Source of the DNA: TOLSYN sp963849065
Lineage (GTDB): Bacteria > Acidobacteriota > Terriglobia > Terriglobales > Acidobacteriaceae
NCBI GenBank assembly: GCA_963849065.1
Contig: CAWKFM010000004.1
Coordinates: 806,001-870,000 of the forward strand
Length of the DNA: 64,000 nt
Reading direction: 5' to 3'
Part shown: positions 1 to 8,980 of the stretch, in pieces
Numbering within the stretch: the stretch's first letter is position 1
How the letters are laid out: the number at the start of each line of letters is the position of its first letter
Position numbers and translations under genes: made by a program
The notes under the pieces: model-generated
The model's input: the letters and a program-made list of their open reading frames with translations, nothing else
What the model was told of the DNA's origin: nothing
Database searches by the model: none

Positions 1-231
1 CAGGCCTCTCTGACCGGCCACCTGGATGTCCCGAAGAACTGTCAGACAACGGTCGAGGCGGACGGCAGCGTGCTGACGACTTGCGAATGCGAGAACTGCG
101 GCCAACCCGAGGCACGGGACGGATCCGACCCGCTTCCCTGGGCCTGTGTGAGTCGGCAGGGCGCCATGCATTGCGACTACGGCGAAGCCGAGGAACCCCC
201 TACCGGTGCGCGCCAGAAAGACCGTATCTAA
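1..231 (+). CDS. C-terminal end of an unrecognised Cys-rich protein (5' partial)
   Basis: Frame 1 is open from the first base to a TAA at 229-231, giving the last 76 residues of a protein that starts outside the window. The visible part has six cysteines, including a C-x-C-x2-C cluster (CECENC), and an acidic, proline-rich tail. I do not recognise a family. The open frame is short and could be chance in high-G+C DNA, so confidence is moderate. The following 219 bases up to the next gene show no convincing feature. Confidence 0.4.
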   Translation, partial: QASLTGHLDVPKNCQTTVEADGSVLTTCECENCGQPEARDGSDPLPWACVSRQGAMHCDYGEAEEPPTGARQKDRI

Positions 232-450
232 ACGGACGGCGCCGCCAATGGTTTTTCCGTGGGCGCCCCCTTGTGTGCCCGGTTTCGTCAGTCCGTTCAC
301 GCCGCAGCCGGCCTGGTTTCGCCTCCTAGAGCGCACAGCCGCGTCGCGGCCGTATCAGATGAGCATCGCCGCCGTGACCGCAATCACTGCGCCGGCTTCC
401 CTATGGACGTACCTTGAGCGTGGGGGATCGTCTCCGCCAGGAGGTGTCTC

Positions 451-1386
451 GTGTCCAGCTCTGCAAAAACGCTGCTTGTTCCTTCCCTGAAAAACATTCT
501 CTTCGCCACCGACTTTTCCCCATGCGCGCAGGTGGTTCTTCCTTTCCTGCACGACCTTGCCCTGCGCTACGGCGCCGCCATCCACGTGGTGCATGTCATC
601 GCTCCCGAAATCAGAACCGCGGTTCCCATGGACCATATTCCGGAACTGGATGTGGACCAAAGCGACGCGGAGTCGGCGCTGGAAGCCATGCAGTCGGGCC
701 CGTGTTTCAGTGACATTGCTCATACGGCAGCGGTGGAGCGGGGTGAGGTTTGGGATGTCCTATCGTCGATTGTGGAAGAGAAGAAGATCGACCTCATCGT
801 GTTAGGCACGCACGGACGGCGCGGGCTCAAGAAACTGGTGCTGGGCTCCACCGCCGAGCAGGTCTTCCGTCAGGCTCGGTGCCCGGTGCTGACCATTGGT
901 CCGCACATCACCAACCTGGATATGGCGCGGGCCAGTCTTGCGCCTATTCTTTTCGCCACCGACTTTTCGACCGGCTCCCGGCATGCCCTGCGCTATGCGG
1001 TTTCGCTGGCGCGGGCCAACCACACCAGCCTCATCATGCTGCACGCCGTGCTGCCCAGCGTTGCAGTGTTGCCGGGCAGCATGGATGCCATGGCGGCCAA
1101 CCTGGACTGCGGCGCCGAACTGGTCCAGAACGCGATCGCCGCTGCCCATCGGCAGATGGAAGAGCTGATCTCCGCCGAAGGCCTGCGCGAGTTGACGCCG
1201 GAGATCGTCATCGACTGCGGCGAGGCCGACGCGTTGATCCTGAACACGGCCGAGAGCAAGAAAGCGGGGCTGATCGTGATGGGCGCGCACCGCGCATCGA
1301 CCCATTCGGTGGCGCCATATATGCCGTCCACGGCTTCCTGCGTGGTACGCGAGGCGCATTGCCCGGTGCTCACCGTGCGCTCCTGA
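451..1386 (+). CDS. Tandem-domain universal stress protein (UspA family)
   Basis: A 311-residue cytoplasmic protein made of two Usp alpha/beta domains (about residues 10-150 and 160-311), each opening with ILFATDFS. Domain 1 keeps the ATP-binding signature G-x2-G-x9-G-S/T (GTHGRRGLKKLVLGST). Domain 2 has lost it (GAHRASTH...), so only one half probably binds nucleotide, a common pattern in double Usp proteins. GTG at 451 is chosen because GGAGG lies just upstream (440-444). It stands alone before the efflux operon, which starts 119 nt further on in the same direction. Role in stress survival is family knowledge; the trigger is not visible. Confidence 0.9.
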   Translation: MSSSAKTLLVPSLKNILFATDFSPCAQVVLPFLHDLALRYGAAIHVVHVIAPEIRTAVPMDHIPELDVDQSDAESALEAMQSGPCFSDIAHTAAVERGEVWDVLSSIVEEKKIDLIVLGTHGRRGLKKLVLGSTAEQVFRQARCPVLTIGPHITNLDMARASLAPILFATDFSTGSRHALRYAVSLARANHTSLIMLHAVLPSVAVLPGSMDAMAANLDCGAELVQNAIAAAHRQMEELISAEGLRELTPEIVIDCGEADALILNTAESKKAGLIVMGAHRASTHSVAPYMPSTASCVVREAHCPVLTVRS

Positions 1387-1505
1387 GCCGACGGCCTTGA
1401 TCGGCTGAAATGCGGCCGGAGAGAAGTGCGGTCTTCACTCCCGGCTCGAATCCAACATGGCCCGAAGGTATACTCAATTCCAGACCTACTCTGGAGCGAA
1501 CGCCT

Positions 1506-2924
1506 GTGCCTTCCGCCATGCGAGTGCAACTTCTGCTGCTCGTCACGCTGCTCTTGTGCGGCTGCACCGTGCGGCGATACCAGGCGCTTCCCATCGTGCC
1601 GGGCCAGAGTGCATCCAGGCTGGAGGCGAGGAACTTTGCCGACCCAGGTATGCGCGCATACGTGGAAAAGAACCTTGGCCACAGCGTAGCGCCCTGGCCG
1701 CCCAAGACGTGGGATCTGCGCACGCTCTCGCTGGCGGCGCTGTATTTTCACCCTTCCGTGGAAGCGGCGCGGGCGCGGCTGGCCGAGGCCGAGGCCGCGA
1801 TCCTCACCGCCGGAGCACGTCCCAATCCCTCCCTGAGCATTGCGCCCGGAGTTCCCAGTCCCTGGCTGCTGAACCTGGATTTCGCCGTGCCCATCGAAAC
1901 CGCGGGTAAGCGCGGACATCGCATTCAATCCGCCCGCAGCCTGAACCAAGCCGCGCTGCTTGATCTGGCGGATGCGGCCTGGAAGGTTCGCAGCGGAGTT
2001 CGACTGGCGCTGCTCAACTGCGTGCTGGCATCGCGCAACCTGGATGCTCTGCGCGCCGAAGAAGAGCTTCGCGCCGGGCAGGTGAAGCTGCTGGAGCAGA
2101 GGCTAACCGTGGGAGAGATCGCGCGGCCGGAGGTGGACGCGGCGCGCATCGAGCTATCCAAAACTCACCTGGCGATCGCCGAGGCCGAGGGAAAGGTGTC
2201 GGAAAGTAGAGCCGCGCTGGCGGCCTCCATGACCGTTCCAACGGCCTCGCTCGATGGCATGGATTTCGCCTGGGCCGAGCTCGATTCTCCCCCTGCCGCG
2301 GAGTCGCTGTCGCCGGCGGCCATCCAGCGCGATGCGGTGCTGGACCGCCTGGACGTTCGCCGCGCGCTGGCGCAATACGCCGCCGCCGAGGCCGATCTGC
2401 AGCTGGAAATTGCCAAGCAATATCCCGACCTTCAGATTGGCCCGGGCTACACCTATGAGGAAGGCCACAGCTACTTCACTCTGGGATTGTCGGCCACTCT
2501 CCCGGTCTTCAATCGCAACCAGGGACCAATCGCCGAAGCCGAGGCGCGCCGCCGGGAAGTGGCCGCCGCCTTTGTGGAGAAACAGACCCAGGTGATCGCC
2601 GAGAGCGAAACCAGCCTCGCGCGTTACGTCTCGGCGCTGCAGGCGCTGGCCGAGGCCGGCCAGTCGTTGCGCACGCTTCAGGATACGCAGTTGCAAAGAA
2701 CGCAGCGTGCCGTGCAACTGGGCGAAGAGGATCGGCTGACGCTGTACGGAGTAGAGATTGAGCATGCGGTGGTGCTGCGAGGCCGCCTGGATGCCCTGGC
2801 CCGCGCGCAGAGCGCGTTGGGCGAGTTGGAAGATGCGGTCGAGCGCCCACTCGATCCCGGCGACGTGTTTTCCGCCGCTCCCGAGTCGTTGCCTCCCAGC
2901 CAATTGAAGGAGTACACCCGATGA
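1506..2924 (+). CDS. TolC-family outer membrane efflux lipoprotein (CzcC-like)
   Basis: First gene of a three-gene RND efflux operon. It has a lipoprotein signal peptide (LLLVTLLLCGC, lipobox Cys near residue 18) and two outer membrane efflux protein repeats rich in long Ala/Glu helices, as in CzcC/CusC trimeric channels. Length about 472 residues fits the family. GTG at 1506 has GGAG at 1493-1496 with a 9-nt gap; ATG at 1518 is the alternative and still keeps the signal peptide. The stop overlaps the next gene by 4 nt (ATGA). It should form the outer membrane duct of a metal or drug efflux pump; the substrate cannot be read from this subunit. Confidence 0.9.
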   Translation: MPSAMRVQLLLLVTLLLCGCTVRRYQALPIVPGQSASRLEARNFADPGMRAYVEKNLGHSVAPWPPKTWDLRTLSLAALYFHPSVEAARARLAEAEAAILTAGARPNPSLSIAPGVPSPWLLNLDFAVPIETAGKRGHRIQSARSLNQAALLDLADAAWKVRSGVRLALLNCVLASRNLDALRAEEELRAGQVKLLEQRLTVGEIARPEVDAARIELSKTHLAIAEAEGKVSESRAALAASMTVPTASLDGMDFAWAELDSPPAAESLSPAAIQRDAVLDRLDVRRALAQYAAAEADLQLEIAKQYPDLQIGPGYTYEEGHSYFTLGLSATLPVFNRNQGPIAEAEARRREVAAAFVEKQTQVIAESETSLARYVSALQALAEAGQSLRTLQDTQLQRTQRAVQLGEEDRLTLYGVEIEHAVVLRGRLDALARAQSALGELEDAVERPLDPGDVFSAAPESLPPSQLKEYTR

Positions 2925-3973
2925 ACCTGCGCACCCGAGCTGCCTGGCTGGGATCGCTTGGCGTGGCTGCCGCTGCCGTGATGATGCTGGGCGGCTGCCG
3001 CAATCGCACCGCACAGCAAGAGGCGCAACCCGAGGCGCAGGCCAAGCCTGCCGCAGCCGCAATCACCGTCGAGAACGGGCAAACGTTTATCACGCTGGAC
3101 GCGCCCACGCAGAAGCGCCTCGGATTCACCGTGGCCACGCTGACCTCCAGCGTGACTCGCGCCCAAGCTACGTTCCCCGCCGTGGTGGTTTCGGTGCAGG
3201 ATTTAGCCACCTTCCGCAATACCTATGTCGCCGCGCAGGCGCAGTTGCAAAAGGCGCGCATCGAAGCCGGGGTTGCGGACAAGGAGTATGCGCGCCTGAA
3301 GGCCCTCGCCGGGCCGGAGCAGAACGTCTCGGAGAAGTCGCTGCAGGCAGCCGAAGCGGTGCTGCAATCAAATGAGGCCGATGTGCACGCGGCCGAGCAG
3401 CAACTCAACCTGCAAGCCTTGGCGCTGCGCCAGGAGTGGGGCGGCGTGGTGACGCAATGGGCAACGGAAAACTCGGCACAGCTGCAGCGCCTGCTGGACC
3501 GCCGTGCGACGTTGATCGCCATGACCATGCCCGCCGCAACCACGTCTGCGCCGCCCAGAAGCGTCTCGCTGGAACTGCCGGGCGGAAAGCGAACCGAGGC
3601 TGCCTTTGTCTCCGACTATCCCAAGATCGATCCGCGCATTCAAGGCAGAAGCGTTTTGTACGTTACAACGAATAAATCGCAACTTCCTCCCGGATTGAAT
3701 ATTGTCGCGCATCTCCCCGTCGGCGGGTCGCTGAAGGGAGTTGTCGTTCCGGCCTCGGCCGTGGTTTGGTCGGAGGACAAGGCCTGGGTGTATGCCCAGG
3801 TTTCGCCCCGGCGTTTCAGCCGCCGCCCGGTGCCCACCGGTGTCCCGGTCGAGGGCGGGTTCTTCGCGGCAGAGGGATTGGCGGCCGGGGACAAGATCGT
3901 GACCGTAGGCGCGCAGGCTCTGCTCTCGGAGGAGATGCTTCTGCACAGCCAAGGCGGCGGCGATGAGGAGTAA
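2921..3973 (+). CDS. RND efflux periplasmic adaptor (CzcB/HlyD-like lipoprotein)
   Basis: A 350-residue membrane fusion protein that bridges the inner membrane pump and the outer membrane channel. A lipobox (MLGGC, Cys near residue 26) anchors it. A coiled-coil hairpin follows (residues about 100-185, with AAQAQLQKARIE and SEKSLQAAEAVLQ), then beta-barrel and membrane-proximal domains (VVPASAVVWSEDKAWVYAQ, GLAAGDKIVTVGAQALL). The lipoyl/barrel-sandwich half is short and degenerate compared with CusB. Start overlaps the upstream stop as ATGA, indicating translational coupling. Confidence 0.88.
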   Translation: MNLRTRAAWLGSLGVAAAAVMMLGGCRNRTAQQEAQPEAQAKPAAAAITVENGQTFITLDAPTQKRLGFTVATLTSSVTRAQATFPAVVVSVQDLATFRNTYVAAQAQLQKARIEAGVADKEYARLKALAGPEQNVSEKSLQAAEAVLQSNEADVHAAEQQLNLQALALRQEWGGVVTQWATENSAQLQRLLDRRATLIAMTMPAATTSAPPRSVSLELPGGKRTEAAFVSDYPKIDPRIQGRSVLYVTTNKSQLPPGLNIVAHLPVGGSLKGVVVPASAVVWSEDKAWVYAQVSPRRFSRRPVPTGVPVEGGFFAAEGLAAGDKIVTVGAQALLSEEMLLHSQGGGDEE

Positions 3974-3988
3974 CGCGAGACAGCAGCA

Positions 3989-6900
3989 ATGCTGAACGCC
4001 CTCGTCCGTTTCTCCATCCGCTACCGGGGGATTGTGGTGGCGCTGGGCTGCGCCTTCCTGGCCTACGGAATTTTCTCCGTCTATCGCGTTCCCTACAGCG
4101 ACTTTCCCGACTTTGCTCCGCCCGAAGTCGCCATCCAGACCGAAGCGCCCGGGCTCTCCTCCGAGCAGGTCGAGATCCTCGTCACCCAGCCCATCGAAAA
4201 CTCCATCAACGGCGTCTCCGGAATCGAGTCTCTCCGCTCCAAGTCGGTTCAAGGACTCTCGGTCATCACCGTGGTCTTCCGCTTTGGCACCGACATCTAC
4301 CGCGACCGCCAGGCGGTAAGCGAACGTCTCTCCCCCGTGGCCGGCGAACTGCCGGGCGGCGTCGAGCCTCCGCTGATGACTCCGCTGACCACCACCACCA
4401 GCTGGGTGATGCACGTCGGATTGACCTCCGATAAGCAGTCGCTGATGGCATTGCGCACGCTTGCCGACTGGACGGTGAAGCCGCGTCTGCTGGCGGTGCG
4501 CGGCGTGGCCGAGGTCGAGGTCAACGGCGGCGAGCGCCGCCAGCTGCAGGTGCAGTTCGATCCGCAAAAGCTGGTGCAGTTCGGAGTCAGCGTCGAGGAC
4601 GTGCTGGCCGCCGCGCGCCAAGCCACCGGAGTTCGCGGTGGCGGTTTCGTGGAGACGCCCAACCAGCGCATCGTGCTGCAGACCGAAGGGCAATCGCTCA
4701 CGGCGGCGCAGCTGGCGCAGACCGTGGTGCTGCATCATGAGGGCGGCAATGTGACACTAGGCGACGTGGCCCGCGTCGCCGACGCGCCCGCACCGGCCAT
4801 CGGCGCGGCCTCCATTCGCGGCACGCCGGGCGTCATCATGGTGGTGGACTCGGCCTACGGAGCCAACGCGCTGGAGGTCACGCGCGGATTGGATGCGGCG
4901 CTCGCCGATCTGCGTCCCGGACTGGAGGCGCAGGGGATCACCCTGCACTCGGACGTCTTCCGCTCCGCCGATTCAATCGACATCGCGCTGCACAATGTGC
5001 GGCAGTCGCTGCTGGTGGGCTCCATCCTGGTGATGGTGGTGCTGTTCCTGTTTTTGTTCAACCTGCGCACCGCGGCGATTTCCTGCATCGCCATTCCGCT
5101 CTCGCTGCTGGCCGCGGTCATCGCCTTGGACATGATGGGCCTGAGCCTGAACATGATGACCCTGGGCGGCCTTTCGATTGCCATCGGCGAAGTAGTGGAC
5201 GATGCCGTGATCGACGTGGAAAACATCTACCGCCGCCTGCGCGAGAACCGTGCGCTGCCGCATCCGTTGCCCGCCGCCAAGGTTGCCCTCCGCGCCTCGG
5301 TCGAGGTGCGCTCCGCGGTGGTCTATGCCACCTTCGCGGTGCTGCTGGTGTTTGTCCCGGTGCTGAGCATGTCCGGCCTGGCGGGACGTCTCTTCTATCC
5401 GCTCGGCCTGGCCTACATCTGGGCCATTGTGGCTTCGCTGATCGTGGCGCTGACCGTCACTCCCGCGCTGTGCATTCTTCTGCTGGGCGAGGCCGACCTG
5501 GCGCCGCAGGAGCCGCCCGCGGTGCACTGGCTCAAGCGGGGATACCGAAAAGTTTTGATCGTCATCGACAAGGCGCCGCGTCTGCTGCTGGCCTCGGTCG
5601 CGCTGCTGGTGGCGCTAGGCGTGGCGAGCCTGTTTTTCCTCACCCAATCGTTTCTTCCCGAGCTGCGCGAGGGCGACGTGACCGTGCACATGACGGCCTT
5701 GCCCGGAACTTCCCTGCAGGAGTCGATGCGCATGGGCGGCCTGATTACCCAGGCCCTGCTGAAGATTCCGTCGGTGAAAAACGTGGCGCAGCGCGCCGGA
5801 CGCGCCGAGCTGGGAACCGACACCCTGGGCACCCACGAGAGCGAGATCGACGTGAACATGCAGGCGCGCGATGGCAAGCAGGTCGCGGCTACGCAGGAGG
5901 GAATCCGCAAAGTTCTTGCCGAGTTTCCCGGCCCCACGCTCACCTCCAACGGATTTCTCACCGAGCGCATCGACGAGACCCTGTCGGGCTACACCGCTCC
6001 AGTTGTGGTCAACGTCTTTGGCAGCGACCTCGACCAGATGGATCAGGAGGGCGCGCAGATCGGCGCGCTGCTCAACCAGGTTCCCGGCGCCGCCCAGGTG
6101 CAGATTCAATCTCCCCCCGGAACGCCGGAGTTCGCGGTGCGGCTGCGCCCGGACGGCGTGGCCCGCTGGGGCTTCGATCCGCTGCAGATTCTCGACGTGG
6201 TGCGGACCGCCTACGGCGGCGAGGTGGTGGGCCAGATCTACGACGAGAACCGCGTCTTCGACGTGGCCGTCACGCTGGCCTCCGGCACGCGGCCTCCCGT
6301 GAGCGAAATCGGCTCGCTGCCGCTGCGCAGCCCCGATGGAAATTTTGTGACCCTGAATCAAGTCGCCGACATTTACCAGACCTCGGGGCGCTACGTGATT
6401 CTGCATGAAGGCGCGCGCCGGGTGCAGACCATCACCTGCAATGTGCAGGGCCGCTCGGTGGAGTCCTTCGTCAACGAGGCCCGCCAGCGCATCGCCCGGC
6501 TACGCCTCTCACCCGGCAGCTATGTGGAGTTTGCCGGCACAGTCGAGGAGCAGGCTCGCTCCCGGCGAGACCTGCTAATGCACTCCGGACTGGCCGGCCT
6601 GGGAATCATCCTGCTGCTCTCCATGGTCACGCGCAGCACCCGGCACCTGTTGCTGGTGCTCTCGAACCTTCCCTTTGCGCTGGTGGGAGGCGTGGCTGCG
6701 GCGCTGCTCACCGGAGGCAACCTCTCGCTCGGTTCGCTTGTGGGATTCGTAACCTTGTTCGGCATCACCCTGCGCAACTCCATCATGCTGATCTCCCACT
6801 ACGAGCATCTGGTGGAGGTGGAAGGCCGCAGCTGGGGATTGGAAACCGCGCTGCAAGGCGCCTCCGAACGGCTGGCGCCCATCCTGATGACCGCCCTGGT

Positions 6901-7099
6901 GACCGGCCTTGGTCTGCTGCCGCTGGCCATCGGCAGCGGCGATCCGGGCCGCGAGATCGAAGGCCCCATGGCAATCGTCATCCTGGGCGGACTGGTCACC
7001 TCCACGCTGTTGAACCTGCTGGTACTGCCAACCCTCGCGCTGCACTACGGCAAGTTCCAGAGGCCGCAGCCGGAGACCGGAATCGACCCCATTGCTTGA
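3989..7099 (+). CDS. RND efflux permease (CzcA/CusA-like, heavy-metal-efflux clade)
   Basis: A 1036-residue inner membrane proton antiporter, the usual RND length, with twelve predicted membrane helices in two repeats each followed by a large periplasmic loop. The TM4 segment carries the acidic proton-relay motif (VDDAVIDVENIYRRL), typical of the CzcA side of the superfamily rather than AcrB. The N-terminus (LVRFSIRYRGIVVALG...PYSDFPDF) is the family start. It begins 15 nt after the adaptor stop and completes a czcCBA-order operon. Heavy-metal efflux is the best guess; no regulator lies next to it. Confidence 0.92.
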   Translation: MLNALVRFSIRYRGIVVALGCAFLAYGIFSVYRVPYSDFPDFAPPEVAIQTEAPGLSSEQVEILVTQPIENSINGVSGIESLRSKSVQGLSVITVVFRFGTDIYRDRQAVSERLSPVAGELPGGVEPPLMTPLTTTTSWVMHVGLTSDKQSLMALRTLADWTVKPRLLAVRGVAEVEVNGGERRQLQVQFDPQKLVQFGVSVEDVLAAARQATGVRGGGFVETPNQRIVLQTEGQSLTAAQLAQTVVLHHEGGNVTLGDVARVADAPAPAIGAASIRGTPGVIMVVDSAYGANALEVTRGLDAALADLRPGLEAQGITLHSDVFRSADSIDIALHNVRQSLLVGSILVMVVLFLFLFNLRTAAISCIAIPLSLLAAVIALDMMGLSLNMMTLGGLSIAIGEVVDDAVIDVENIYRRLRENRALPHPLPAAKVALRASVEVRSAVVYATFAVLLVFVPVLSMSGLAGRLFYPLGLAYIWAIVASLIVALTVTPALCILLLGEADLAPQEPPAVHWLKRGYRKVLIVIDKAPRLLLASVALLVALGVASLFFLTQSFLPELREGDVTVHMTALPGTSLQESMRMGGLITQALLKIPSVKNVAQRAGRAELGTDTLGTHESEIDVNMQARDGKQVAATQEGIRKVLAEFPGPTLTSNGFLTERIDETLSGYTAPVVVNVFGSDLDQMDQEGAQIGALLNQVPGAAQVQIQSPPGTPEFAVRLRPDGVARWGFDPLQILDVVRTAYGGEVVGQIYDENRVFDVAVTLASGTRPPVSEIGSLPLRSPDGNFVTLNQVADIYQTSGRYVILHEGARRVQTITCNVQGRSVESFVNEARQRIARLRLSPGSYVEFAGTVEEQARSRRDLLMHSGLAGLGIILLLSMVTRSTRHLLLVLSNLPFALVGGVAAALLTGGNLSLGSLVGFVTLFGITLRNSIMLISHYEHLVEVEGRSWGLETALQGASERLAPILMTALVTGLGLLPLAIGSGDPGREIEGPMAIVILGGLVTSTLLNLLVLPTLALHYGKFQRPQPETGIDPIA

Positions 7100-7270
7100 C
7101 CCGGGTGGCCCACAACAGCTCAGAGCTGTCTCGGCAGATTGTGCGTTCTTGACCTTTGCCCCTGGGAACTCCGGGATATCCGATCTTCCCCACTCATCGG
7201 AAGTGGACCAGCCTCCACAACTACTCCCACTCCCGGGGGTTTCGGCATCTGTAGTAGTTGGAGGAAGTGA

Positions 7271-7837
7271 ATGAAACTCAAAAGTTCAGTCTGTGGCATA
7301 ACCGTTGGCGCTCTTCTGGCAATGCTTCTGGCATTTGCACCAGTACCCGCTGCCGCACAAGTCGGGATCGGGGTCCAAATTGGTGGGCCCGCGGTCGACG
7401 TTGGGCCTGCGCCCGTATGTCCTTACGGATATTACGACTACCCGCCCTATGCCTGTGCTCCCTACGGTTTCTGGGGGCCGGAATATTTCTACAACGGCAT
7501 CTTCCTCGGTGTCGGGCCGTGGTTCGGCTGGGGATACAACCATGGCTGGGGCGGCCATCGCTTCGGCGGCTACTACAGCTGGGGCGGACATTCATGGGGT
7601 AATCGTGCCTTCGCCGGACGCGGCGGTTATCACGGTGCAGGCTTCGCCGGTGGTCGTGGCGGCTACGCTGGTGGTCGTGGAGGCTATGCCGGTGGTCGTG
7701 GAGGCTACGCCGGTGGTCGTGGAGGCTACGCTGGCGGTCACGGTGGTGGCGGAGGTCACGCGGGTGGCGGTCACGCGGGTGGCGGCCATGGCGGAGGCGG
7801 CCACGCGGGTGGTGGCGGTCACGGCGGCCATCGCTAA
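7271..7837 (+). CDS. Secreted Gly/His-rich tandem-repeat protein
   Basis: A 188-residue protein with a clear Sec signal peptide (residues 1-29, ending PAAAQ), a Tyr/Pro/Trp-rich middle (YGYYDYPPYACAPYGF), and a tail of Gly-rich repeats: heptads GGYAGGR followed by GGGHAGGGH blocks. GGAGGAA lies 5 nt before the ATG. The tail would be disordered and could bind metal or polysaccharide through its histidines. It follows a metal-type efflux operon after 171 nt, which fits but does not prove a metal-related role. No named family recognised. Confidence 0.8.
   Translation: MKLKSSVCGITVGALLAMLLAFAPVPAAAQVGIGVQIGGPAVDVGPAPVCPYGYYDYPPYACAPYGFWGPEYFYNGIFLGVGPWFGWGYNHGWGGHRFGGYYSWGGHSWGNRAFAGRGGYHGAGFAGGRGGYAGGRGGYAGGRGGYAGGRGGYAGGHGGGGGHAGGGHAGGGHGGGGHAGGGGHGGHR
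7640..7741 (+). repeat. 21-nt in-frame tandem repeat in the Gly-rich gene
   Basis: Four units of 21 nt encoding GGYAGGR start at 7658, 7679, 7700 and 7721, preceded by a related GFAGGR unit. Copies differ only at a few third positions, so the array is young or homogenised and could change length by slippage without breaking the frame. Confidence 0.85.
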
Positions 7838-7861
7838 CCGGATGGCTCAGTGAACTGAACA

Positions 7862-7901
7862 GGTGCCCCATATCTGCCGCAGTTAGCAGATGTGGGGCTT
7901 T
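7862..7901. repeat. REP-like palindrome, copy 1
   Basis: Arms ccccatatctgc and gcagatgtgggg pair almost perfectly around an 8-nt loop, followed by cttttgac. It lies between the stop codons of two convergent genes and could also end transcription of the Gly-rich gene. Confidence 0.75.
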
Positions 7902-7945
7902 TGACTTCGTTCTTGCACTTGTCCTTTGAAGTTCGTACAGATTCT

Positions 7946-8761
7946 CTAGCAGCGCACGCTCTCATAGCTGCCAAAGGCCGGCTCCAGCACCTTTGCCGGG
8001 TCCGGATAGTCCCCAACGTGCGGCAGTTCGCCATCGATCATCGCTGCCTCGTCGTACTCGTAGTGCACGCCCGCGTACTCGCAGATCCGCACGCCCGCTT
8101 CGTCGATCGCCAGATACGTTGGGTTTGCGTTCACCCAGCTTCCGCTGTTGTAGTAGTCGATTCCGTGCCGGCTCTGGTGCGTGGCCACGTGGGTATGTCC
8201 GCAGAAGATGCGGTTGGCCCCGCCGGCGCGCGCATAAAGAAACGCGCCCTCGGCCACTCGTGCTTCCATCCGCAGCCAGCGCGTGTTCACCCGGTCGATC
8301 AACCGCGAGAGCTTCTTCGTGCCCCGGTCCAGCTTCTGCACCTCGTAAAAAATCCGCTCGCCAAACCGCCCCAGCCACTCATTCTTCCGGCAGATGCAGT
8401 CGAACTGGTGTCCGTGCACCGCCACGTGGCGCTTGCCCTCAAAATCCCACACATAGCGCTGATACACCGGCACGCCCACCAGGTGAGACATGATCTGTGA
8501 CAGCCCCTGGTCGTGGTTTCCCTCCACCCACACCACTTCCACCTTGCGCTTGGGATTGCTGAGCTTTCTGATGCGGGAGAGAAATTTCCAGTGGTCGCTG
8601 GTCAGCCGACGGAAGTTCAGGTCGCTGAAGATATCGCCCAGCAGCACCAGTCGCCGGAAATCGGTATCCGCCAGCAAGTCTGCCGCCTCACGCGCCCGGC
8701 TTACTTCGCTGCCCAGGTGCACGTCGGAGAGGATCAAGGTGTCCAGTGCGTGCTCGACCAT
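7946..8761 (-). CDS. UDP-2,3-diacylglucosamine hydrolase-like metallophosphoesterase
   Basis: Calcineurin-type phosphoesterase with all metal-binding blocks: SDVHLG (D, H), GDIFSDL (D), EGNHDQG (N, H), HGHQFD (H) and CGHTH. This set resembles LpxH/YbbF-type enzymes that remove UMP from UDP-diacylglucosamine in lipid A synthesis, though many homologues have other substrates. The start at 8761 (MVEHALDTLILSDVHLG) is chosen because the core begins there; an upstream ATG at 8821 would add 20 residues of low-quality sequence. Divergent from the acyltransferase gene, with 219 nt for two promoters. Confidence 0.82.
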   Translation of the reverse strand: MVEHALDTLILSDVHLGSEVSRAREAADLLADTDFRRLVLLGDIFSDLNFRRLTSDHWKFLSRIRKLSNPKRKVEVVWVEGNHDQGLSQIMSHLVGVPVYQRYVWDFEGKRHVAVHGHQFDCICRKNEWLGRFGERIFYEVQKLDRGTKKLSRLIDRVNTRWLRMEARVAEGAFLYARAGGANRIFCGHTHVATHQSRHGIDYYNSGSWVNANPTYLAIDEAGVRICEYAGVHYEYDEAAMIDGELPHVGDYPDPAKVLEPAFGSYESVRC

Positions 8762-8980
8762 AGCGTAACCATTTTGAATAACAACGGTTACGCCGTCATA
8801 AACCGCATGTGAATGTTGCATGAAACCTAACCCGGCGGTACCAGTGTGTTTAACCGGCAGGCAATGGCCAGTACCGAAAAATTCCCGTTGGCGTAAGATG
8901 CCTCTTGTGACACTCCTTTCATCAAAGATTTACACTGGTGTCATAGCCCCGCAAGCCAACGCGGGCAAGATTGAAACATT

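Noticed and set aside
3368..4738. 456-codon minus-strand frame across the efflux adaptor and permease
   Set aside because: Antisense to two strongly supported genes and compositionally biased.
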